Position numbers and translations under genes: made by a program
Shown: one piece after another, positions 1 to 5,886 of the stretch
Layout: the number at the start of each line of letters is the position of its first letter
How positions within the stretch are numbered: position 1 is the stretch's first letter
Notes under the pieces: model-generated
Databases searched by the model: none
What the model was told of the DNA's origin: nothing
What the model saw: only the letters and a program-made list of their open reading frames with translations
NCBI GenBank assembly: GCA_964428185.1
Contig: CAYRXH010000080.1
Location: 1-10,854, forward strand
Direction of reading: 5' to 3'
Origin: CAYMAZ01 sp964428185
GTDB lineage: Bacteria > Bacteroidota > Bacteroidia > Bacteroidales > DTU049
Length of the DNA: 10,854 nt

Positions 1-861
1 GCTTCGGGCTGCTGTTTCGGTGTTGTGTCGGCAATTGGCTCAGCAGAGCAGTTTCTTGAAAAAAAAAAATTTCTGTATTGCCTGGGAGATATTGTACACA
101 ACAATATGGAGCTTGAAAGGCTTGCCAGAAAGGGGTTAAAGTACATTAATTATGTTGAATACTGTACTTTAAAAAACACTACTGTCTTAATTCGTGCTCA
201 CGGCGAGCCGCCCTCAACCTATCAAACAGCTTTGGAAAACAATATCAGATTGATTGATGCTTCGTGTCCTGTGGTTTTACGGTTACAGTCAAGTATCAGA
301 AAAGCATGGGATTTGGTTGTTGAATCTGGAGGACAGGTTGTCATATTTGGAAAAAAAGGACATGCTGAGGTTGTTGGACTTCTGGGCCAGACCTTCAACA
401 AGGCTGTAGTTGTTTCTGAAGAAAATGATGTGGAATTATTGGATTTTTCAAAACCTGTTCATTTGTTTGCTCAGACAACCCAAAGTGAGGAAGTTTATAG
501 CAGAATTGCCAAGAAAATTGCGAATAATATGGAGCAGTATCGAGCAGGGTATTCATCAAATCTTTATGTTCACAATACCATTTGCAGGCTTGTGGCCAAC
601 AGAGCTGATGAGTTGAAGGCTTTTGCTGAAGCCCATGATGTTGTTTTATTTGTCAGTGACCCTAAAAGTAGTAATGGAAGATATCTGTTTGATATTTGCA
701 AAACAGTAAACAGCAATTCATTTTTTATTAGTTCAGCTCAGGATATTCGGGATAAGATGCTTGAGGGGATGAACAGTCTTGGTATCTGTGGGGCGACATC
801 CACTCCGATGTGGCTAATGCAGGAAATTGCTGACTTAATCAGGAAAAAATTCCCTGAGTGA
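1..861 (+). CDS. ispH: 4-hydroxy-3-methylbut-2-enyl diphosphate reductase (IspH), 5' end cut by window edge
   Basis: IspH is the [4Fe-4S] enzyme of the last step of the MEP pathway; it reduces HMBPP to IPP and DMAPP in the cytoplasm. The frame is open from base 1, so 286 residues are visible and I judge that only about ten are missing. Numbered from base 1, the three cluster cysteines are C5 (in GCCFGV, family GFCxGV), C89 (DASCP) and C195 (TICRLVANR). Substrate-site residues are also present: H33 (IVHN), H67 (RAHG), H121 and E123 (KGHAE), the AQTTQS loop, PKSSNG, and GATSTP near the end. A GTG at base 25 is an internal codon, not the start, because the first cysteine motif lies upstream of it. 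The residue before the first cluster cysteine is Cys where Phe is usual. An 11-A run at 59-69 lies inside the gene, and the frame is intact on both sides. It converges on rfaE2 with one base between stop codons. Confidence 0.95.
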   Translation, partial: ASGCCFGVVSAIGSAEQFLEKKKFLYCLGDIVHNNMELERLARKGLKYINYVEYCTLKNTTVLIRAHGEPPSTYQTALENNIRLIDASCPVVLRLQSSIRKAWDLVVESGGQVVIFGKKGHAEVVGLLGQTFNKAVVVSEENDVELLDFSKPVHLFAQTTQSEEVYSRIAKKIANNMEQYRAGYSSNLYVHNTICRLVANRADELKAFAEAHDVVLFVSDPKSSNGRYLFDICKTVNSNSFFISSAQDIRDKMLEGMNSLGICGATSTPMWLMQEIADLIRKKFPE

Positions 862-862
862 T

Positions 863-891
863 TCAGAATTGAGAGTTTCTGATTTTTTTTT
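863..891 (+). terminator. Probable rho-independent terminator of ispH
   Basis: Two bases after the ispH stop, TCAGAA (863-868) and TTCTGA (877-882) form a 6-bp stem with an 8-base loop, followed directly by nine T (883-891). Position and T-tract fit a factor-independent terminator on the + strand. The stem has only two G:C pairs, so it is weak. The whole element lies within the 3' coding end of the opposing rfaE2 gene, where the T-tract supplies the Lys codons near its C-terminus. Confidence 0.4.
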
Positions 892-1357
892 CAATGGCAG
901 ATGTTGAGTATCCAGGTGTCAGTCTGATTGTAATGACTTTGCCTCCGTTATCAAGAACTGTCTTGTGGCCAGCAATCTCCTGAATAGAATAATCATCACC
1001 TTTAACAAGCACATGGGGAATTATTTCTGCAATCAGAGATTCGGGAGTATCTTCATCAAAAAGAACAACCGCATCTGTACATTCCAATGCGGCCAAAATC
1101 AGGGATCTTCCTTTTTCATCCAGAATAGGTCTGTGATCTCCTTTGAGTTTTTTAACTGAAAGATCCGTATTAAGAGCTACAATCAGTCGGGTTCCCAGAT
1201 CAGCAGCTTCAGCCAGATAACTCACATGGCCGGGGTGAATGATGTCGAAGCATCCGTTAGTAAACACGATGACTTCATTGTTGAGTTTCCACTCTTTGAC
1301 TTTGAGAACAAGATCACTTCTGTTCAGAATTTTGTTCCTGATTTTTTCTGATATCAT
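863..1357 (-). CDS. rfaE2: D-glycero-beta-D-manno-heptose 1-phosphate adenylyltransferase (RfaE2)
   Basis: This is a nucleotidyltransferase that adenylates heptose 1-phosphate to ADP-heptose, the donor for the LPS inner core; in E. coli the activity is the C-terminal half of HldE. The 164 residues correspond to the stand-alone adenylyltransferase form, with no kinase domain. Visible signatures are the ATP-binding GCFDxxHPGH motif (residues 35-44), the LNTDLSVKKLKG and RPI stretch, a CTDAVVLFDEDTP segment, VLVKGDDY, and GYSTSAI (149-155), the C-terminal nucleotide-binding motif of this family. The ATG at 1357 is preceded by AAAGGA about ten bases upstream, supporting this start. The first 44 bases overlap the end of the membrane protein gene in another frame, so it is probably the last gene of the panC operon and translationally coupled. 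A partner heptose kinase (rfaE1) is not in the window. Confidence 0.93.
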   Translation of the reverse strand: MISEKIRNKILNRSDLVLKVKEWKLNNEVIVFTNGCFDIIHPGHVSYLAEAADLGTRLIVALNTDLSVKKLKGDHRPILDEKGRSLILAALECTDAVVLFDEDTPESLIAEIIPHVLVKGDDYSIQEIAGHKTVLDNGGKVITIRLTPGYSTSAIEKKIRNSQF

Positions 1358-2357
1358 TGAGTTTTATTCCTTTAATGAACACGAGAAATGCGACTGCCCA
1401 CAAACCCATAAGAATAAGCAATACTGTTTGTGACAACCAAGTAAGCCATCCCATGGCATAACCTATTGGGTTGGCGACACCGAAAAGGAAAAGGGTTTGT
1501 GAAACAATGGCAGGGTAAACACCGATTCCACCCTGAACAACAATAATTCCTATTGTTCCGAACGTAACCGATGCAAAAGCAGCTTTTATAGTCAGGTGGG
1601 TTGTTTCTTCAAGGGCGTGGAAACAAAGCCATGTCATAGCAACATAACATACCCATATAAGAATGGTGTGGATCACAAATAGAGACCATTTTTTCATTTT
1701 AAGCAGAGAAAACAAGCCCTCTTTGAAAGTAGATAAAAGAGTATAAATTTTCTCGATGAAGGGTTTGTGTCTGAGGCGGTTTCTGAGCACATATAATACA
1801 GTAATAATAGCAAGAAAAAATATTGCGGCAGCAATCAGAATCCATAATTTATCAGAAGTAAAACCTTTCAGAAAATCTGACAGAAATCCATCAGCAAATT
1901 CTGTAAGTTGGCTGAGAAAAAAATATAGACCCACTATAAACATAGCAAAAAAAACAAGCATATCAAAGACTCTTTCCACAATGACAGTTCCAATCAGAGC
2001 AGTAAAAGGAACATCAGAGGTTTTCTTCAGAGAATAGCATCTGGCAACTTCTCCGAATCGAGGAATAATAAAATTCCCGATGTACCCAACGGCAACTGCA
2101 GCAAATGTGTCTTTCACAGCTGGCTTATAACCCAGAGGCTGAATTAGCATATTCCATCTCAGTGCTCTGATATAATGTGCAATCAATCCAACAAGCATTG
2201 AGGCGGCAAGCCATTCATATTTTGCACGACCAAAGGCTAGTAAAATTTCCTGTTTCTCCTGATCTGTAAGAATATGAAGAAACCACCAGATGGAAAAAAA
2301 TCCTATTCCGAGAAAAAAGAGAATTTTTAGCAGTTGGAAAAGTGATTTTTTTTTCAA
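1314..2357 (-). CDS. LPG_synthase_TM / UPF0104 family membrane protein (flippase-like)
   Basis: A 347-residue polytopic inner-membrane protein with about eight hydrophobic segments, at roughly 9-30, 46-62, 83-98, 119-150, 170-191, 226-246, 258-291 and 300-328. It matches the lysylphosphatidylglycerol synthetase transmembrane family: RALRW (64-68), PRFGEVARC (99-107), ER at 128-129, and GGIGVYP (276-282). Family members include the flippase part of MprF and the YbhN/AglD group; there is no MprF-type aminoacyl-transfer domain here, so the substrate is unknown. The start is a TTG at 2357, overlapping the panD stop as TTGA, with GGAAC about six bases upstream; no ATG lies near the N-terminus, and nine A in a row encode the opening lysines. 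Its position between panD and rfaE2 hints at envelope lipid or glycan transport, but this is inference. Confidence 0.85.
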   Translation of the reverse strand: MKKKSLFQLLKILFFLGIGFFSIWWFLHILTDQEKQEILLAFGRAKYEWLAASMLVGLIAHYIRALRWNMLIQPLGYKPAVKDTFAAVAVGYIGNFIIPRFGEVARCYSLKKTSDVPFTALIGTVIVERVFDMLVFFAMFIVGLYFFLSQLTEFADGFLSDFLKGFTSDKLWILIAAAIFFLAIITVLYVLRNRLRHKPFIEKIYTLLSTFKEGLFSLLKMKKWSLFVIHTILIWVCYVAMTWLCFHALEETTHLTIKAAFASVTFGTIGIIVVQGGIGVYPAIVSQTLFLFGVANPIGYAMGWLTWLSQTVLLILMGLWAVAFLVFIKGIKLNDIRKNQEQNSEQK

Positions 2358-2710
2358 GAGCGTTCCAATTTGTTATGCTGGTCAGGGAAAATCAGGATAG
2401 GTTGATATGTTTTAGCTTCTTCAAAGGGCATCATTGCATATGATACAACGATCAGAATGTCTCCTGGCAATGCTTTTCGTGCTGCCGGTCCATTGAGACA
2501 TACCATTCCGGAACCACGTTCTCCTTTTATGACATAAGTTTCCAAACGCTCACCGTTGTTGATATTTAATACCTGAACTTTTTCATTTTCAATGATATTG
2601 GCAGCGTCCATCAGATCTTCGTCAAGAGTGATGCTCCCAACATAATTCAGATCAGAAGTTGTGAGCCTGACCCTGTGAATTTTGGACTTAAGTACTTCTA
2701 TGAACATCAT
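2354..2710 (-). CDS. panD: Aspartate 1-decarboxylase (PanD)
   Basis: PanD makes beta-alanine from aspartate for pantothenate synthesis, using a pyruvoyl group formed by self-cleavage at Gly-Ser. At 118 residues the protein has normal length. The cleavage site is in YVGSITLD (G25-S26), and the other active-site landmarks are present: SKIHR (Lys10), NGERLETY with its Arg, Thr and Tyr, the ERGS turn, LNGPAAR and the MPFEEA segment near the C-terminus. Two ATG codons stand in tandem (2710 and 2707). Starting at the second would place the cleavage pair at 24/25 and Lys at 9, exactly as in E. coli, so the second may be the true start. The gene begins 12 bases after the panC stop and its own stop overlaps the next start by four bases. 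PanC would condense the beta-alanine made here with pantoate. Confidence 0.97.
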   Translation of the reverse strand: MMFIEVLKSKIHRVRLTTSDLNYVGSITLDEDLMDAANIIENEKVQVLNINNGERLETYVIKGERGSGMVCLNGPAARKALPGDILIVVSYAMMPFEEAKTYQPILIFPDQHNKLERS

Positions 2711-2722
2711 TTTGCAAAAATA

Positions 2723-3571
2723 TTAAAATAAAACGATATTGTCGATGAGTCTAATGTTGCCTATACGTGCCACAACAAATGCCCTGACAGAAGCATTGTC
2801 AGCCCATGAGCTTACAGGCAGAAGTGTTTCTGAATTGGCAAATTCAATATATTCAAGTTTGAAAAGAGGGCGGAATGAGAATTGTAATTCAATCAGTTTT
2901 TTGAGTTCATAAGGAGTGTGAAAGGTGAAATTGTCTTTACAATACCTCAGTTGTTCATAAATGAAAGGGGCTTCTTCTCTTTCTGCAGGGCTTAATCTTG
3001 AATTTCGGCTGCTCATTGCAAGACCGTCATTCTCTCTGATTAAGGGGCATGGGACTATTGTTACTGGCAGGCTGAATTGCTGAACAAGAGTTTCAATGAT
3101 TTTGAGTTGCTGAAAATCCTTTTCTCCAAAATATGCTTTGTCAGGCAGTACAATTTCAAATAAAATTCTAACTATTTCTGCAACTCCCTGAAAATGACCT
3201 GGTCTGTTTGAGCCCTCCATCACTTTCTCAAGATGTCCGAAATTGTATGTCAAAGGAACATGATTTTCGGGATACAGTTCGTTGTGTTCAGGTAGATACA
3301 GCACATCACAGCCCAATGATTCAAGATATTTGGTGTCTTTTTCAAGATCCTGAGGGTAGTTTTCAAAATCATGTTTTTCGTTAAATTGAAGCGGATTGAC
3401 AAAAATGTCACAGACAGTTAATCCGTTTTCAGCAAGGCTTTTTTCAACCAGACTACCATGTCCTGCATGCAAAAAACCCATGGTAGGAACAAAACCCACA
3501 GATTGTTTATTTTCTTCCCTGAATGATGAAATGATGCCTATTAAATCTTCTTTTTTACTGACAATCAACAT
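2723..3571 (-). CDS. panC: Pantothenate synthetase (pantoate--beta-alanine ligase)
   Basis: PanC joins pantoate and beta-alanine with ATP to give pantothenate, the coenzyme A precursor. The 282-residue protein is complete. Signature segments in order are PTMGFLHAGH (29-38, HIGH-type nucleotide-binding motif), FVNPLQF (57-63), NYPQDLEKD, EGSNRPGHFQGV (119-130), FGEKDFQQ (148-155) and MSSRN (186-190, the KMSKS-like loop). The ATG at 3571 gives the expected family N-terminus. This is the first gene of the leftward operon: a TACCTTTG box at 3595-3602 lies 23 bases upstream, and panD follows after 12 bases. The panB gene (ketopantoate hydroxymethyltransferase) is not in the window. The gene is divergent from the GT5-like gene across a 114-base spacer. 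Confidence 0.97.
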   Translation of the reverse strand: MLIVSKKEDLIGIISSFREENKQSVGFVPTMGFLHAGHGSLVEKSLAENGLTVCDIFVNPLQFNEKHDFENYPQDLEKDTKYLESLGCDVLYLPEHNELYPENHVPLTYNFGHLEKVMEGSNRPGHFQGVAEIVRILFEIVLPDKAYFGEKDFQQLKIIETLVQQFSLPVTIVPCPLIRENDGLAMSSRNSRLSPAEREEAPFIYEQLRYCKDNFTFHTPYELKKLIELQFSFRPLFKLEYIEFANSETLLPVSSWADNASVRAFVVARIGNIRLIDNIVLF

Positions 3572-3594
3572 CTTAATATACTGCGAAAACGCCG

Positions 3595-3602
3595 CAAAGG
3601 TA
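3595..3602 (-). promoter_or_regulatory. Putative -7 promoter box of the panC operon
   Basis: Read leftward, this is TACCTTTG, an exact match to the Bacteroidota sigma-factor -7 consensus TAnnTTTG. It sits 23 bases before the panC ATG, giving a short leader. No clear TTTG -33 element is seen at the expected spacing. The identical octamer, in the shared context GCAAAGGTAA on the + strand, precedes the SDR gene at a similar distance. Confidence 0.5.
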
Positions 3603-3635
3603 AAATGAATATTCGGATATTTGAATTATTTTTAT

Positions 3636-3643
3636 TATTTTTG
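3636..3643 (+). promoter_or_regulatory. Putative -7 promoter box of the GT5-like/DUF4270/glmS operon
   Basis: TATTTTTG matches the Bacteroidota -7 consensus TAnnTTTG and lies 42 bases before the preferred ATG at 3686. A TTTG at 3620-3623 is present, but its 12-base spacing is shorter than usual for a -33 element. The surrounding DNA is very AT-rich, so a chance match is possible. If real, it supports the start at 3686 rather than the further upstream ATG at 3605, which would precede the transcript start. Confidence 0.35.
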
Positions 3644-3685
3644 CAAAATAATCATTATAGTTCATTTAAAATTCACATTTCTTTT

Positions 3686-4510
3686 ATGGAAAAAGTAAAA
3701 GTTTTGTACATCAGCCACGAGATTATCCCGTTTCTGCCAGATTCATGTCTTAGTAAAATTTCAAGAGAACTTCCTCAATTTATTCAAGAAACAGGAAAAG
3801 AAATCAGAACATTTATGCCTCGGTTTGGTTGTATCAACGAAAGAAGAAACCAACTGCATGAGGTGATCCGGCTTTCCGGGATGAATCTGATAATTAATGA
3901 TTCAGATCATCCGCTCATTATCAAAGTAGCTTCCATTCAATCGGCAAGAATGCAGGTTTATTTTATTGAGAATGAAGATTATTTCCAGAGAAAATTTACT
4001 TTCTGGGATAAAAACAACAAATTTTTTGAAGATAATGATGAGCGGGCAGTGTTTTTTAACAGAGGCGTTTTTGAAACTGTAAAAAAACTTGGATGGGCAC
4101 CCAACATTATTCACATTCATGGATGGATGTCTGCATTGAGTGCGCTTTATGTGAAAACAATTTTTAAGGATAATCCATTATTTTACGATAGTAAAGTGAT
4201 TATTTCTCTTTATAATGACAGTTTTACAGATACGTTTTCACCTGATTTTCATGTGAAAATTAAAACCCCGGATTTAGATAGTTCAGAGTTAAGTGAAATC
4301 AAGAAAAATCCGGATTATCTGACATTAATGAAGATGTGCCTCAGGCATGCAGATGGGGTTGTTATTGCCGAAAATGGGGTTCATCCTGAACTTGTCAAAT
4401 ATACTAAAGAATTAAAAATCCCGTTTATTAAGCATTCTGAGGAAAATTACTGCACCCTCTATCAGAATTTTTATGAAACAGTCTTCTCAAGTGAAGAAGT
4501 TTTTTCGTAG
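3686..4510 (+). CDS. Glycogen/starch-synthase-like protein, GT5 N-terminal domain only
   Basis: A 274-residue protein related to the N-terminal Rossmann domain of GT5 glycogen synthases: opening VKVLYISHEIIPF, then LSKISRELPQFI, EIRTFMPRFG, ERAVFFNRGVFE, and HIHGWMSALSALYV. Full GlgA is about 480 residues; here the whole C-terminal domain, which binds the nucleotide sugar, is absent. The KxGG motif near the N-terminus is replaced by SKIS, and the HxHDW motif reads HIHGW. As I recall it, Bacteroidota genomes carry a short homologue of this kind annotated as glycogen/starch synthase beside DUF4270, so this looks like a natural family form rather than a recent break; glycogen synthase activity is doubtful. 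I chose ATG 3686 because family similarity begins there; an in-frame ATG at 3605 would add 27 low-complexity residues covering the promoter-like box. No Shine-Dalgarno sequence is visible. DUF4270 follows after 56 bases. Confidence 0.82.
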   Translation: MEKVKVLYISHEIIPFLPDSCLSKISRELPQFIQETGKEIRTFMPRFGCINERRNQLHEVIRLSGMNLIINDSDHPLIIKVASIQSARMQVYFIENEDYFQRKFTFWDKNNKFFEDNDERAVFFNRGVFETVKKLGWAPNIIHIHGWMSALSALYVKTIFKDNPLFYDSKVIISLYNDSFTDTFSPDFHVKIKTPDLDSSELSEIKKNPDYLTLMKMCLRHADGVVIAENGVHPELVKYTKELKIPFIKHSEENYCTLYQNFYETVFSSEEVFS

Positions 4511-4566
4511 AAACAAATGACAGATTGCAGTTTTTTTCTACTTTTACCAACAATTAAAACAAGCTG

Positions 4567-5871
4567 ATGTTAAAAAAGATTTTAAAAAAAACTGCCTGCT
4601 ATTGGTTCATCCTTTTGTTTCCTTTTCTGATCCGTTGTACAGAACCATCCGTTATCGGGCTTGATGTTCAGCCTCCTTCAGATCAGTTGAATGTATTATA
4701 CACCGATACTTTTTCTGTTGAAGCATACACCGTTTCAGAAGATTCTGTCCGTTCTGACAGAACAACCTTTTTTCTTGCCGGATCTATGAATGATCCAGTG
4801 TTTGGTTTTTCACGTGCATCTTTTTGCACTCAACTTAATCTGCCTTCATCAAATATTGTTTTTCCTGATGAGGCAATGGTTGATTCTCTGGTATTAACTC
4901 TTGTACTTAAGGGATATTACGGATATAGCAAATACGCAAGTAAATTGACTCTAAATGTATATGAGGTGGCTGATATGCTGTATCCTGACAGTATCTACTA
5001 TTCAAATAAGCAAATTCAGAAAAAAAGATTTTTGGGGACAAAGTCATTTGTGCCTAATCTTGATGATTCTGTCTCTGTTGACGGAGAAAAAATCCCTCCA
5101 TCTGTTAGAATACGTCTTGATAACAATCTTGCCAAGCAGTTTATTGAAGATGCCTCCTACGGATTTCTTGTCAATAACACTGCATTCACTGATTATTTCA
5201 GGGGGATTATTGTTGAGGCTGTTCCCGTAACTATTGGGGGCACTATTTATTATTTTGATCTGATTTCGGCAGCTTCCAATCTGACAATGTATTATCATAC
5301 ACCTGAAGAATCTTCAAAGTTCACTTTTCTCATCAATGATAAATGTGCAAGATTTAATATTTATGATAATGATTATTCATCTGCCGATTCTGACCTGAAA
5401 AATCAACTCAGTTCACCACAACAAGCCACTGAAAAGATATATGTTCAATCCCGGGGGGGAATCAAGGTGAATATCCGGTTTCCAAGTATCAGGAATCTTA
5501 TTGACCCTTATCCTGTAATAATCAATAAAGCGGAACTCGTTTTCACTGTTGACGAAACCGATTTTTCAAACAATATTTTCCCAATTCCTGCGAAGCTGAC
5601 ACTTGTAAAATACCAGAAAGACACTACATATACATTCATTGCTGATCAGTTTGATTCCACATTTGGCGGAACTTATAATTCATCGAAAAAGGAATTCAGA
5701 TTTAATATTTCTAAACATATTCAGAGCCTTTTGCTTGAAGGATATGAGGACTATGGGATTGCACTGATTATTTCCGGAGCATCAACAAGAGGCGATAGGG
5801 TTGTACTGAACGGAATGCTTTCAGGAGACCTAAAACCAAAATTATGTATCTCTTATACAGTTATTAATTAA
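4567..5871 (+). CDS. DUF4270 family secreted protein, possible lipoprotein
   Basis: A 434-residue protein matching the Bacteroidota-restricted DUF4270 family; function unknown. The N-terminus has a basic stretch (KKILKK), a hydrophobic segment (about residues 10-22) and a cysteine at 24, as in a signal peptide. The family hallmark follows: SVIGLDVQPPSD, then NVLYTDT, DRTTFFLAGSMNDPVFG and DSLVLTL. The rest is rich in alternating hydrophobic and polar residues and looks all-beta, with no membrane segment, so export to the periplasm or outer membrane is likely. The residue before Cys24 is Arg (LIRC), unusual for a lipobox, where Gly, Ala or Ser is expected, so lipidation is uncertain. A near-match to the -7 box (TACTTTTA, 4539-4546) lies in the 56-base gap upstream. 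The gene ends 15 bases before glmS and is probably cotranscribed with it. Confidence 0.85.
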   Translation: MLKKILKKTACYWFILLFPFLIRCTEPSVIGLDVQPPSDQLNVLYTDTFSVEAYTVSEDSVRSDRTTFFLAGSMNDPVFGFSRASFCTQLNLPSSNIVFPDEAMVDSLVLTLVLKGYYGYSKYASKLTLNVYEVADMLYPDSIYYSNKQIQKKRFLGTKSFVPNLDDSVSVDGEKIPPSVRIRLDNNLAKQFIEDASYGFLVNNTAFTDYFRGIIVEAVPVTIGGTIYYFDLISAASNLTMYYHTPEESSKFTFLINDKCARFNIYDNDYSSADSDLKNQLSSPQQATEKIYVQSRGGIKVNIRFPSIRNLIDPYPVIINKAELVFTVDETDFSNNIFPIPAKLTLVKYQKDTTYTFIADQFDSTFGGTYNSSKKEFRFNISKHIQSLLLEGYEDYGIALIISGASTRGDRVVLNGMLSGDLKPKLCISYTVIN

Positions 5872-5886
5872 ATAGGGACAGAATTT

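Noticed and set aside
25..27. GTG at base 25 as the ispH start
   Set aside because: The conserved first cluster-cysteine motif lies upstream in the same open frame, so the gene begins before the window.
3605..3685. A longer N-terminus for the GT5-like protein starting at 3605
   Set aside because: The extra 27 residues are low-complexity Phe/Leu/Ile-rich sequence over an AT-rich promoter-like region. Family similarity begins at the ATG at 3686.
5872..5886. A glmS ribozyme or riboswitch before glmS
   Set aside because: Only 15 bases separate glmS from the upstream gene, and they contain just a ribosome-binding-like AGGGACAG. The ribozyme needs far more sequence.
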